Shown piece by piece: positions 17,139-30,418 of a stretch of DNA of 64,000 nt (the stretch's first letter is position 1; each line of letters begins with the position of its first letter). Location: contig JABVXV010000210.1 in NCBI GenBank assembly GCA_013365325.1, positions 48,637-112,636 on the forward strand, read 5' to 3'. The position numbers and the translations under genes were made by a program. The notes beneath the pieces are model-generated. The model worked only from the letters and a program-made list of their open reading frames with translations, was not told the origin of the DNA and did no database searches. This DNA is from Dipetalonema caudispina (lineage: Eukaryota > Nematoda > Chromadorea > Rhabditida > Onchocercidae).

Positions 17139-18850
17139 AGCAAGACTGGTAGTAATAATAGCAGTAGTAGCATTCATAGCAAAACTAATAGTTGTAGCAT
17201 GATCATATATCACACTGTCAACCTATTAACTTGATCGTTCTTTCTTCTGAAAAGTTTTGACAAGGAGGAGCACAAAAGAGATAGGAGAAGAGAAAGAAAG
17301 AAGGATAAGTTCTTAATTCAATCGTGTTTTACAGCTGAACCTGATTATGAATCATCAATTGAAAAGCTACTAATATATGATCATTAGAAACCACTAATTA
17401 TACTATTAGAAAAACTGATTAAACTATTTCCAATTATTTTCAATTATTCAATCTGTACAGTAAGGATTTCATTACTGATTTTCCTTTTCATTTTCTGCAA
17501 AATTTTTATTTATATCTGAAAATTTTAATTTCCGCCAAAATCTATCATTGAATAATTTGTAAATTTGAAAATGATAACAAATTTGCGGAATATTTAAAAT
17601 TGCAAATTTCCAACATTTGAAGTTACATGATACTTCAATAAAAATTTAGTTAAAATGAGGCGAATAAAATGAAAGAACGAAATGTATTATTACTAATGTG
17701 AGTAAAAAGTTATATCAGAATATCGTCGAAGAATGACTGTGTACGGAATCATTGTGGATGACTTAGGATACCGGATTTGCTGATGAATGAAAAAGAAAAT
17801 CCGGTTTTGTATAGGTTTTGATGTATAGCAATAATAGATTTTTCAAGGTGAATCGATTATTCCAACTTCGACAATCATCAATTTGTGTGCGAAATATATC
17901 GTTTGGAAGTGAAATGTAGCGCTCCTTTTTTACGCTATTCTTATAATTTCAAATATTACAATGGATTGTAAATTGAAAAATAGGAAGAAAAAAAAAAAAA
18001 AGGTAATTAGTTGAAACCTGATTGGGAAAGATTTTTTGTTTATTCTGGAAAAAGAAAGTGAGCAAGAAGAAGTGATTTTTTAATGAATCAGAATCATTAA
18101 TTATTTATTAATGCTCTAAAATTTGATACTTTTTGGATCAAATCTTGTTTCATATGCTAAAAAGATTTTTTTTAAAAAAATGAATAAATTATGAATCAAA
18201 CAAATAAATTCTTTTCTTCTTTTTTTTTTTTTTTCATTATTTCGATCATTCGCGCAATTTCTTGCAATTGAAAAGAATTAACATTGCATTAAACATCTTT
18301 TTTTTTTTTTCATTTAAGTTTTGAATAATTACTAATTTGATTTAGAAAATTTTATCACAAAATATTATTGAATATACAAAGGTAAAAACGCTTATGAAAA
18401 GTGATTACAAATTATTTTACAAAAACCCGTCGTATAAATGACAGAGATGTTTTAATTAAAACAAAAATTCATGGATATGTAAAGGATTCATGCAAAACAA
18501 GCATAGATATTTGTACAGTTTTATTCAATTTTTCTATACTTTTAATTAAAATAATTCTTATTAAATTAACACGGTAATTTCAATGCTAAGTAGTGTTGAA
18601 GATAATATCCTGTATAAAAATATTGAAAATTTTTAATTACAAACTAAAAATATTAAGTATTGCATTATCCCTTAATTAACAATAGTTCATTGAATAGGTT
18701 GTAAATTATCGGTTATTGTAAATTATGTTTTTTTTTTTTTTTTTTTTTTTTTTTTCTGTTTCAATTATAATTTCGTTTTCCAATTACATTATTCAAAAAA
18801 TGATAGTTTAAAATTTTATTGGAGCAAATTACAACATTTTCACACAATCT
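17139..18850. other. intergenic region between the two secreted-protein genes
   Basis: About 1.7 kb between the 5' end of the 600-aa secreted-protein gene and the 3' end of the next one on the same strand. Poly-A/T runs are abundant (e.g. 18729-18755). No additional gene was seen. The spacing is far larger than a usual nematode operon gap, so each gene probably has its own promoter. Confidence 0.5.
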
Positions 18851-20976
18851 TTAGCTATCCTTAAGAAGTTTCATGCAATCAAGTAAACCTTTTCGACCTA
18901 TTGTCTGCTTATGAAGTTTACTCATCTGTTGATTATTATAATTGGTTGTATGATGCATTGATGTACCCGTACTTTTCGTATCATCATTCTCTTCCTCAAT
19001 ATTATCATAATAATCGGTCGATCGTTTGTTTCTTACTGGTCCAGCCGGATTTATTGGTTTAAACTGCTCAGGAAGCATTATTAGTGGTAATGGTAATGGC
19101 ATTATATTCGGTAACAATAGCTTATTATCAAAATGTGATATTAACATTTGCATTTCTTTCGTCATCAAATTCATGGATGGTGACATTCCTAATCTCAAAC
19201 CTGCTGGTGGTGATACATGGGATATGATTGGTGCAGCTGTCGCAAGAGTTGGAAAAGTAAAAATTAATGGTGGAAAGGTAGGTAAGAGTGGTGATGTTGA
19301 TGCTTGTGTTAGCATTGAATCTACAGGTGTTGATGTTGTAGCAGCATTTAGATTTGGAAAATCTGAAGGATTTGGTAAACTTCTCATAGGATTTGAAAAT
19401 ACTGATACTCCTGATACATGCTGTTTTTCTTTGAGTTGCATCTTCTGAGATATCAATCCAGAATCATTGATATTCTTCCCATTGGTAGACCACGTTTGAG
19501 ATCCTACATTCTGATACATTCCCGGTTGTATTGGTACAGGTGGTGCATCCGAATCATCATAGTACGGATCATCCTTGATGATGTAATGATGTAGCTTTTT
19601 AGCATCTGCTTCCAATGGTTCAATAGTTGAGATAAACCTAAATTATTTCAATAATTTTTCTCAAATTATTACATTAAAATAACTGCAACAAATAGCCTTC
19701 TTAATATAAAGTCTTTGAAAAAAAAAAAAAAAATTTGAAGAGTACCGGTCAATAAGTTGAAATGCGTTTGCAAAAAGTTTGCACTGCGTCGGAGAAAGGC
19801 CTTGTTCTTGGCACACCGTCAACAGTAGATTTGGATCACTACAATTATCATATCAATTATCCATCGGAAAAAGATTTAGAAAATACATCGTTATCTCTCT
19901 TTCACGGATGATATCGAAGCAGTTCACATTTTTCACGCTTTTTTTTGAAACTGAATATTTGATGTATGAATATTGATGGAAATATTCATGGATGAAAATA
20001 TTGAGATTCAAATTGAAATTAAGCGCATATTGCTCATAAATTGTTTATGAAAATGGTTAAGAAGATATCTCAAGCAATAGTTGCAAATCTCATCCTACAA
20101 CAAAATATTTGTATTGGATTCGGATAAATGATTTCAATTCAATAAGTTACTTGGCAATTGCTTTACGTAATTTCGTATCAGCCAACATTTGTGCAGCCAA
20201 ATTCAAATTCGATATTGATTCATCATTTTGAAAATTTTGAGCGCTGCATATAATAAATTTGCATATTTTCGAATTACTTTTGCAAATTGGCATATCATCC
20301 AAAGCAGAATAATTTGGCAAACCAAGAATTTCAGCATCTCTTCCACCCATCTGCCCTGATCGTAACTGAAAAATTGATAAAATTTACGGCAGAAAGCTAT
20401 TCAAAATTTACAATTTCATTTTCAAAATAAATTTAAAAATAATAATAAATTGAAATTTTGCATGAGGAAAGCAAAACTTTTCTGGATGCCATCATATCTG
20501 ATTGTATTGGTTCTGATGCGCCGATAATTGGTCGAACAAAGTTTAATGCTCCTTGGATTATGTCATTCAACGATACTAAAATGTTTTCTATTTTTTTTTT
20601 CCTCCCGAAAATATGAAATTAGTGTTATTAATTGATATTTGTATAATTTAACATAAGGTTTATTAAGTGAAAAAATTCAACTGAATTTTAGAATTTTTGA
20701 AGATATTCATTTTTTCATTTACTACGATAAGATAAAATTTTGATGAATAATTAAAATATTCATTGTTAATTTAACAGGTGGTAGCATCGAAATCTCGCAA
20801 GTCTGAGATTCAAACTCGAAGATTCAATCTTATTTCAAGTTTATATATTTCGTGTAAAATTTATGCAACAAACCTTGTCGTTTTGCATCTTTCTTGGTAC
20901 CAGTAATATTGTTACCTTGTACAGGTATAGGTAACATGAAGATAGCAAATAAAGCAATAAAATGAATAAGTAACAT
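18851..20976 (-). CDS. secreted protein of unknown function, 431 aa, five exons
   Basis: Exons (minus): 20976-20874, 20575-20478, 20365-20151, 19838-19746, 19637-18851, all in phase. The signal peptide is MLLIHFIALFAIFMLPIPVQ(G), with a short upstream leader. A mature N-terminal helical region is followed by a Cys-containing segment (PICKSNSKICKFIIC, then VCQEQGLSPTQCKLFANAF). Five or more cysteines suggest disulfides in an extracellular or secretory-pathway protein. The large last exon encodes a disordered, Pro-, Met- and Asn-rich tail with YYDDSDAPPVP and an acidic DYYDNIEEENDD patch. No known family is recognised. Weak resemblance to the upstream neighbour (LAAQMLADTKL...NDPNLL versus TALQLIQDPKG...NPDLI) suggests distant paralogy. 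The exon 2 donor (AAA|GTTTTG) is the least certain junction. Confidence 0.82.
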
Positions 20977-22146
20977 TTTGCATCAACCGAAGCGATTCAT
21001 TAATAATAATGTTTTATTTGGGATAGTAATAAAAGATTTTTCAAGTTTAGTAGAATTTTTCTAAAAATGAATTATTGTTATTTTTTTTTTTTTTGTTTTA
21101 TGTCATGCAAAATTAATGTCAAAAAAAAACATTGCTAACATATAAAGCCATACTAATATTAGTGACAATATTAATATTGGTAGAGGCAATTAAGATAACG
21201 ATAACAACAATTAGTAGCAATTACCCTAGTAGATAACAATGCTAATAATTAATTAACAAAGGTGGGAAATAAGACTGAAAAGATAAGTAATATACTTGGT
21301 GATACGATTATTTATGCTGCTGATAGTTACTTATTGTAAGCAGAAATTCAGAAATTAGAACTGACCCTTTTGAATTGTGATTTTTATGAAAACTTAAGAA
21401 TTATTGGACATGCTGAATTAACATAGCTATTCAATGAATATTATTATTGTTAAGTTTATGATTCAAAAATTTCTACCTCAGAAGTCACTTCAGAAAGTTA
21501 ACAGTAAGATCGCATGAAGAAAGAAGAAGCGAATAACAGAATGCAAATTTATTTTTGAAAGTTAAAGAAAAAAATTGTTGAAATCAAAAAAGAAAAAAAA
21601 AAATTCGATAACATTTTTAGGAATTTTTATTAAAAGATAGAAAAAGGAAACAGCATCATTTTTTTTTTTTTTTTTTTTTTTTGTTGTCGAGGTCATCCAA
21701 TAGAGTATATTTTAAAATGAACAAGGCCATGATGTATTTTGTCCTCTAAAAAATGTTAATATCAATTATTTTGTTATATCACTGCATTATTCCAATTTCC
21801 GGAATAAATGCTTTCAATCGATTTTTCTTTTTTTTTTTTTTTGGTTCTGATCGATTGATTTTAACTCTTCAATATAACATATAAAGAAATTTTTTTGAAC
21901 TTAATAGAAATTTTCGGAAATATAACCTTTTATCATTAAAGTTAAAATCAATATTTATTAAATTAAGAAATGATGATCCAATCAGGTAAACAACAAATGA
22001 AACATTTTCCTCTTCCCCCAAAAAATTACTGATTAGTTAATTTACTCAAACAATATTTTACCAAAAAAAAAAGTTGGTAAAGTTGGAATGAAAATTGAAT
22101 GTATAGATGACAGTTAAATGCCTATTTTGAGTGGCAAGAAGAGGGA

Positions 22147-22199
22147 AAGACAGAGAGAGAGAGAGAGAGCGAGAGAGGGAGAAAGAGAGGGAAAGATAT
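22147..22199. repeat. (GA)n microsatellite
   Basis: A GA-rich run with a few interruptions. It makes long spurious frames on both strands (Arg-Glu or Ser-Leu repeats). Confidence 0.9.
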
Positions 22200-23320
22200 G
22201 AGAAACAAGTTTCTCGTCCATCCCATCAAGAAGAATTGAAGAAAAGAGGTCGTCGTCGCGGAAAAATACATTTTCACGATAACAACATGATGATAATTGT
22301 ATTATTGTCAAGTCTTTAATAGTTTCAATCTTTTTACTTTTTCATTACAAATTGAAATCAAATGTTAAATTTGAAAGTTTTACCTATGCTATACATCAAC
22401 TTTAATATTTTTAAATTTTTTTTATCATCTGTACAAATTAATCATTAAATTTATCCATCTATATTTAAAACAACTTTAACGTTTCAAATTTTTGCGAAAA
22501 AAAAAAAAAAGTGAAGAATTTCAACAAAAGCTAACAGATTCTCTCATTCTTATCGTTGTTGCTCACTCATAAAACGTATATCATCATCAAACTACGAAAT
22601 CATTCTTGTATCCTCTCCTATATATACCTCCTTTTCTTCACAACAATTCACCAAAATGATAAAGAAAAAGACTTTTTAAATAAAAACAAAGTGTGTATTT
22701 TTCATTGTTTCGAATTTTCAATGATAAAAAGTGAAATATTTCAAAACGAATTTATTGCTAAAATTTTCACGATAAAAATGAAAAGTTCTAAAAAAACAAA
22801 AAAAAAAGAGAAAAAATGATTCAAAAAATTGGTAAAAGTTTATTGAATAAAATCATAATAAAAATAAAAATATTGAAGATACTAATTTTTGTCTTTTTCA
22901 TGAAACAATATGTAGATTCAGAATCCTTTCATCACTAGACATTTATCAATTCGGAACTCGCTTCCGTTTTCCTGTTTTCTATAGTTAACCATTGATTTAG
23001 CCAAGAGACTTGTTTAATTTTGCTATATATGTCGATATTTCCGGTGACAAATAAAATAGTTAATTCCAGTATTAGTTCATTCCTGATCATTCCAAGCAAA
23101 AAAAAAAAAAAAAAAGAAAAAAAAAAATAAAAATAGTTAATTGAGAAAGATTGAGAAATTTTTTGATAACATTATGATGACATCAAAGAATTTTCCAGTA
23201 TGATAAACCAACTGCTTAAATTCTTTCAATTTCAACTCAAAATTTCTAATCATACCTAAAGCCTACTTTTGATATCATACAACGTTCCTAAGCTTCTAGG
23301 ATACAAATATCCATCCTATA

Positions 23321-23494
23321 ATGCCTAGAATAGCTATTTTTATAGTAGGCGAAAGTATGCAAGTTGAGTATGATGACACTGTCAAAACAGAGAAAGCGAG
23401 TGTATTAGTTAAGCCTGATGATGTTTTATTGGCCAAGAAGCCATATCTAGCCATGCGTTTCGTTCCGTCATTCATTGGAAAAACTATTCAGTAG
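23321..23494 (+). CDS. small open reading frame, 57 codons, uncertain
   Basis: An ATG-to-TAG frame begins MPRIAIFIVGESMQVEYDD and ends FVPSFIGKTIQ. Its composition is less AT-biased than its surroundings and its codons look more coding-like than neighbouring chance frames. There is no recognisable family, no obvious splice partner, and no signal peptide. It could be an isolated exon, a decayed insertion or chance. Confidence 0.22.
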   Translation: MPRIAIFIVGESMQVEYDDTVKTEKASVLVKPDDVLLAKKPYLAMRFVPSFIGKTIQ

Positions 23495-24153
23495 TGATAA
23501 AATGTATTTGTTTCAATGAATAAATTGAAAGAAGTTAGATAAGAATTAAAAGAGAGAGAACAAAAATTAGCACAAAGCTCAAACAAATTTTTATTATTAT
23601 AAGTTAAACTCTAAGATAATTAAGACGAAAAATATTTACAACAATTAATACAATTCTTCTTTTGGTAAATATAAAACTTCCAAAAGATTCTGAAAATGTG
23701 TCATAAAGCTCACATTGTCAAATTTTCAAAAAAGTGCGCTTTAAAATAAAGGAAGAGAAATTCCATAGTGCATAATGAATTAAGAGCTACGGAATGGATC
23801 ACGTACGTATTGTTAGTCAATTTTATCTGATTTCAATATCTTTAAGTTACAAGAGAACTATTGTGTCATGCATTACGTCAAATCAAGTGTCTTTACATAC
23901 GTGCGTACGTATATGAGCATACTTTTCAAAATATTAAAAAAGATATATGCTGGAAATACGTGAAATTGAATAGATACTTGTAAAAAGATGGTTTTAATTA
24001 CCACTGTAGCTACCAAAGATGGCCGTTACTTTGCCGAACGTCAGAAATGTATTTCTTACATAAATTTTTTGAACAATTTGCAGAAAACGATGTGCTGACA
24101 GAATGTATCGTTAGTTATAGCAGCAAAATGTTTAATGTGGAATGAATTCAGAA

Positions 24154-24239
24154 AGCATGCATAGATGATGGTTAGGTTACAGAATCTTTGCTCACATAGC
24201 ATGCTTAGATGATTAAGTTACAGAATCTTTGTTCACATA
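24154..24239. repeat. two-copy imperfect tandem duplication (44 and 42 bp)
   Basis: Both units run from AGCATGC(A/T)TAGATGAT through GTTACAGAATCTTTG to TCACAT, followed by the start of a third AGCATGC. Confidence 0.85.
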
Positions 24240-25245
24240 GCATGCCATTTATAACTTGTGGGAATGAAAAGATATGCATTAATTATTGTGCATGTTTTCT
24301 AATCATTCCTTAATAATTAATCACTATCGCTATGTCTTGTAGATAAGAATAACTATTGGTTACTTATTTAGTATTATTTAATTCAGGAAGGAAAAATTTT
24401 ACAAAAAAATTTCTGAGATAAAATTTCTTTATCAACAAATTTACAACACATATATGTATCGCGGATAATAGCAATATCACGGGTAAGTATCATCATTAAA
24501 TCCTTTAAAGTAGAATAATTATTATATCGAAATTGATACGATAATAATTCTGCCAACAGATCACCAACTTTTTTGTTATCTTCCCCATAAAAAAGAAAAA
24601 AAAAAAACTGAACTGTTAACTTGCATTGATGGCTACTATTAATAGAATCTGTCGAATTAACTTGGCCAAGAATACTAAATCAATCATTCATATTATTCTT
24701 AGATTAAAACTATCTTTGCTATCTTAGATTAAAGTAATAATTTACGGGTGGTTAATGACAATAAAAAAAAAATAATGGACTGTAAAAAATTTTATGAAAT
24801 TTTCAAAATTTGCGATAATTGATTATCAGAATAATATCAAAGATTGGCATAGAGTAAATTAGCACAATAAATGTGACATTCTTAATTCACTTCTTGGCCA
24901 TTTCAACTATTTTCTTTTATTTTTGTGTAATAAATGCCTGGGAATTTAGTGCCAGAATCTATTAAAATTAAATTAGAGGAATTTTTCAAGTATTGTACAC
25001 ATTGGATGCAATTTAGAATAAGATTTCTGCATTTAACATATTCCAAATTATTTCATTTTAAATTGCATCGTGATCTTAAATTTTTAAAATGATTTCCATA
25101 ATCTCTCAACAAATTTAGTTAGTATCATTTAAACAGTTAAACTGGCTTTACTTGTCTTGAAAAAAAAAATATATTTAGCCCCAGAATATCAACATAATCG
25201 AAATTTTCCACTTCTTTTCTTTTTCATTTCGAAATTCGTTGATAT

Positions 25246-25681
25246 TTATTGACTATTGTGCTGTCGACATGTGTCAGTAAGTGGCCCAGAAACTGGATAA
25301 ATTGTTCCAACAAAATTTTTGCCCTGTTGCATGAGGTTATAACTGGTTATGATAAATGGACATTCTTCCAGTTGAAACTGAAAATGATGCAAAATTTTGA
25401 TTTAATTCATCAATTAATGCTCAAATAATGATGCAATCAATCGATTAGCTAAATTTTTGCCATAAATTACTCAATAGTACAGAATCATTTGAAAGAATTA
25501 AAGATAATTTTAAAATTTTTTAAAACACTAAACTTACTTTGCAAGCATTACGAGATTGTCGTGTGAGGAAACATAGAGTATAAAGCGCTAGATCAAATTC
25601 CGGACTTGTACCAATGAAAAATGAACCAGTTCGCTTAAGATAATTACGCCAGCTAAATTTTACTGCAGCCATGATATTCTG

Positions 25682-25715
<34 letters not shown>

Positions 25716-28128
25716 TATCACTTCTTGTACATCTAATTAATTGCTATTCCTATTAGTGTAACATTTACTTGAAATGTAACAATCGAAGTGAAGCATCCAA
25801 TTAACTTACTTTTTGTTTAAATTAACCATATTTATGGTTAAATTTTTACATAACTTCCATACAAATAAATTACAAAATTTCATATCTAAATTTGTTAAAC
25901 ATATTTTTGAAATTAATTTTGTTAAGTAAGAAAGTAGCAATAAAGTAGTTCAACTTGATAAGATAACATATATTTAATGATCTAACAAATATAGTCTAAT
26001 CATCTTTGGCTTTTCCACATTTCAACCAAATAAGTGCCAGAACTAACAAATCGTTTAACGGTGTAGCCATGATAATCAAATTGTTGTGAAGCATTTCGTT
26101 CTAACAAATAAAATCGTAGCCATGAATGCATTCCACTCACTTCACCGTTTTTATACTAAATTTTAATAATTGTTTTAAAAAAAATTTTTTTTCTCAAAAT
26201 AAAAAAAAAAAAACAAAACGATTACATAATTTAATAAGTTTTATTATTAGCTGGATTACGATAGATTAAATGGAATAATTGAGGCTCAAAACGTAGATTC
26301 TCTTTCTAAAGTTTGATATATGATTATGCTTGAAGCAAAATTCCATTATCACTAAAAAGCGTATCGAAGTAAGTGATAAATGACGACAAAATTGTGATGA
26401 TAAGAAATTTTCAAAAACTTTCAAAAATTAAATTTTAATGTAAAGATTTTAATTAATAATAAAATACTTCTCCCATGAAAATATGTTCGAATCCGGATGA
26501 ATCAATGAGACCACCTTTCCGTGAATATTCTACAAACCATAATTGTTTAATCCAAGCACGGAATGTGTTCAAATTTTTTGAATATGGATAACCTTAAAAT
26601 AACTCCTCGTAATTGTTGCTTTGTTATTTCTCATATAATAAATATTTATTCCAAAATTTACAAAGTTTCTTTTTTTTCTTTAACAATATGTCTTTGCAAG
26701 GCATAAATTCTAAAATTTCAAATTCCAAAGAGTAATTTTACCTGACAATAAATGGAGATGAAACAAATGATGCCTTGCTGAATTTAAAAACATTTTTAAA
26801 ATATATTTTACCTTTTTTCAATAGAAACTGATAAAGACTTTTCCATACTGTAGTGTTAAGGACCGCATCAAGATAATCATCAATTGCTTTCTTCTTCTGA
26901 AAATATCATTTGAAAAGCAATTTTTTTAATTTCATAATAAAATCTAATTTTCCACAATTGTACAATACCATTGGATTTCATAATAAATATCATTTAAATT
27001 GTATGTTTATATGTTTTTTAAAATTTTATGAAAAATTTACTCTTCTTTTTCTTCACTTCTCTTTCTTTCTCTATCCCTTTTTACTACTTAATATTTCGTT
27101 GTGATTGGGAAAAAAAATTTTTTGCAAGTATCCGAAATTGAAAAAGAAGCCAAATTCATAATACCTTCAGAGTACTTTTCTCTTGAATACCAACTTCTGG
27201 TTCATATTCATTATTTAAAGCAATCCATTTTTTATATGTATCCTTCTCCAATAAAATAGGATCTACCCATTTGAATAGTCTGAAAAAAAAAAAAAAAAAA
27301 CAATCGTTAATAAAAATTTTAATTAGAAAACTGCAAAAGTTAATAAAACAATAAATTTTGGACGGCATTGTTTTATTCTTATCGTGCAATTACGTCAGAA
27401 ATGTCTTTTTTTTCCTTTTTTTTGGATACTTAAATAATTATGAATAGTTATAAAAATATCAAAATACCCGTAAATAGATTAAAATTTCAAGAAAAGATAT
27501 GTAAATTTATTATCATAAATTATGATCCTATAGAGAATTTTATCATTAATCACAAATAGCAAATATAGTGGAAATTATTAATAATAATAAAAATATATAT
27601 ATATATATATATATATAGACCGTAATTTAAAAGTGAAATGATTATAAAAGTAATAGAACGAAATATATGAATAGTAATATTCATTACTAATTCTTATAAT
27701 TAATTATAAAATTGAATGAGATTGATATTCAAAACGTAGCAATGTTAATTCTTGCATTTTCCCGATACATTTGCTTTCAACCTCTTAAAGTATTATCATA
27801 GTAATAGTAGTACCTTCTTTTGGCGTTATCACTGGAATCATGAGTTGTTGTATGTCCCTGATAATCCAGAATGATTTGCTCATCATCAGCTTTATTGATA
27901 TCTTGTTGTCGAAGTTGATTCACTAAGTTTACAATTTCGCTATCTGTCACCAGGAATCCTAGATTTAATAAGTGAATAAATATCAATTAATCATTCTTAA
28001 ATAAATGAAAAAGAAATGAGTAATTGTTTATGTCTAATACCTGGCATTCTTTCTATTCCATTTAGGATATCGAATAAAATTGCAATTAAATATAAAAATG
28101 ATAGATACCATGCAGCAAAGACCATCAT
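25246..28128 (-). CDS. ENDOU: secreted EndoU-family endoribonuclease (XendoU/PP11-like)
   Basis: Eight exons (minus): 28128-28041, 27958-27814, 27279-27165, 26896-26812, 26592-26468, 26155-26048, 25678-25538, 25377-25246; phases agree, 312 aa. A signal peptide ([19 protein letters not shown]) is followed by a helical N-terminal part and the EndoU domain. The two catalytic histidines are in GFEHIFMGE (H181) and [13 protein letters not shown] (H196). The family signature [18 protein letters not shown] follows, with the catalytic Lys probably just before or around it (K229 or K237; not certain). The C-terminus has GTIYPV, common in the family. EndoU enzymes cut RNA 3' of uridine in a metal-dependent way; the signal peptide places this one in the secretory pathway or outside the cell. 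An acceptor TTTTACAG lies one base before the ATG, as for spliced-leader trans-splicing. The exon 6 donor (TTT|GTTAGT) was chosen over read-through because the next exon then joins the family sequence. Confidence 0.93.
27592..27617. repeat. (AT)n microsatellite
   Basis: An AT dinucleotide run inside intron 2 of the EndoU gene. Confidence 0.9.
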
Positions 28129-28136
28129 TCTGTAAA
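28129..28136 (-). promoter_or_regulatory. probable spliced-leader trans-splice acceptor of the EndoU gene
   Basis: Minus strand TTTTACAG, then a single A, then ATG. Such a short 5' UTR directly after an acceptor is typical of nematode trans-spliced messages. No upstream cis exon was seen. Confidence 0.55.
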
Positions 28137-30418
28137 ATTATTTGATATTTTAATGCAAACAAATCAATTCAATCATTCATATTTGAGCTATTCTTCGAAT
28201 ATCAATCTATGTTGACGTGTACTTTACGTCAACATTTGTTATAAGCAAAATTTTCCAAAAAAAAGTTCGCTTCGAATTTTCCATTTGCTTATTCAAAAGT
28301 AAAATGCAACTGGTCATCTATCATTAGCTAAAGTATAACTGATCATCTATCACCAGCCATTATCGATATGCAATCATTAGATCTAAGAAGTTCATTGCGT
28401 TAGAAATGAATACTTAATTCCGTTATGATAGGGCGCATACTTTTCAGATTAGTTCATTTTAATTAGTAATTCATTGAATCAATCGATGGTAGAAATCATC
28501 GTTAAAACATTTTTTCTTCATGATACATCTAAGGATAATTAAGATATATCAGTCTATTTTACGACTACTTCCCCTTTTCATAATCTTAATTCGAAACAAA
28601 TGTTGTAAACTAACTTCTCTTTGAATAATGAAAATTTTATTTGTTCAATAAATTTCACTCTAATAATGCAACAAATTGTTGAATAACAAATGTTTGAAAT
28701 TTGATGAAAATTTTGAACGTAATGATAGATAAAGTTAAAGATTGTAATAGCTTAACATATGACTTAGATGAATGAATTCAACAATTTTGCATCTTAACAT
28801 TGATAAATGATAATGTAAATGTTTATTTATCCATAAGTGTATAGTTAAAAAAAAAAAAAAAAAACTACGATTTTAATGCTAAAAATAATTGAAAAATGGT
28901 GAAATTTCTTTAACTTCAATTTTTATTATCGTTCATCATTAGTAACTGAAAAACAGCTGTTCTATTTCATAGCTAATTCAAATAAATGGATGCCAATATT
29001 GATTGAGCGTTAAATTTTAAAAATAACAATATAATGATTTTTCACAGTGAAATTTTGCCAGCAAATTTAAGAAATCATTCGTTATGGAACTATTATTAAT
29101 TCATTTAATAAATTTCATGAAATCCACCTTATTATTTAAATTTCTAAAATGATACTAACTGCCACATTTGAATGAAGCAAAATAAAGGTTAAATATTTTT
29201 AATGATAAAAAAGAGGAAAAAATTATTTTAAAAAAGAAAAATCTGAATGTTTGTTTGATAAAATTACAATTCAAATTCATTTTTTTCCTTTTTTTTTTAT
29301 TTTTTTTATTTTTTTTTTTGGAAGAAAGTTGGTTTTAAACGTATAAGAAATATAGAAAAAGATAAAATGTAACATATCTTTTGGGAGAAATAACAGTTAA
29401 GAAAAAAATGATACACTAAAATAAACTTCTACGATTAAGCTATGATTAGTTTATTTGAAAAGAAAGAAATTTTGCAAGTGAATAACTTTTTTGAATTATT
29501 CCCCAAAGGAAAATATATGAAAAAATAAAGAATGAAATAAGATGGAAGTTTATCATTTACTTATCAAAATTACTTCTATAGGTAGTGATCATATCAGAGG
29601 TACGTGTATCGTTTGAGTGTAATCAAATCCTTTCTAATCTATTACCATTTTGTTGTCATATTACTTGCAAGTAACAATGGTTAATTTTTAATTTGATTGA
29701 AATTAAGCTTCAAATATCGAAGTGTACTTTTCATGTTTCAAATCGAATTTTTTCGGCAATATCGAAAGAAATGAAACTGAAACAAATTGATTAATTTTTA
29801 TTTCAATCGAAATTTAATTTAATTCGTAGTTCTCTTGTTCAATAGCTTATTGTCATATAAGGAGGAGAAGAAATGATAAATTTGAATATATTATAAAGCA
29901 TTACAACAATGAGTATAATGCAACAAAAGCTTACATTATTTTCAATTTTTTAATTTAATCATTCGCATAAAAATAAATAGCCAATTATATACAACAAAAG
30001 AAATGAGAGACGGTAATAATTATATGTGAAATCGAATTTCATCAAATATCTGTAAAAAATTTTGTTCACTTATTTTTACATATAAATAGGATACATTATG
30101 AGCGATATATGTAATTGATTGAAAGGAATACAAAATTGATTGTAAATTGATATTAAAAGATAACAAGGCCTCTTCGGCTAAAATTATGATAATGAGCATA
30201 TATATTAATAAAAGATAACAAACAGCAAGTAAGGAATTGAATATTCGAAAATAACAATTTCAATTTAACTAATCAAATAATTATTGTAAAAATTTAATAC
30301 AATAAAGCTAACCATTTCATGTAATTTTTCCAAAACATAGAAACATAATTTGATGAATTATTTATCTGATATCAATTAATCTTATCAGTAATTCTTCTTC
30401 GTCATTGCTAACGATATC
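28137..30418. other. intergenic region upstream of the EndoU gene
   Basis: About 2.3 kb between two minus-strand genes: presumed promoter of the EndoU gene and 3' flank of the calponin-repeat gene. It is AT-rich with homopolymers. No gene was seen. Confidence 0.5.

Larger units (their letters stand above)
20977..25245. other. 4.3-kb intergenic region
   Basis: This contains the presumed promoter of the 431-aa secreted-protein gene, a GA microsatellite, a small plus-strand open frame (listed separately), a short tandem duplication near 24.2 kb and many homopolymers. No multi-exon gene could be assembled. The right end is the 3' flank of the EndoU gene. Confidence 0.45.

Noticed and set aside
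19026..19448. 140-codon plus-strand open frame
   Set aside because: It is the antisense shadow of the large last exon of the secreted-protein gene at 18851-20976, whose minus-strand frame is supported by signal peptide and exon phases.
22114..22319. Overlapping open frames on both strands rich in Arg-Glu or Ser-Leu
   Set aside because: They are products of the (GA)n microsatellite, with no splice context.
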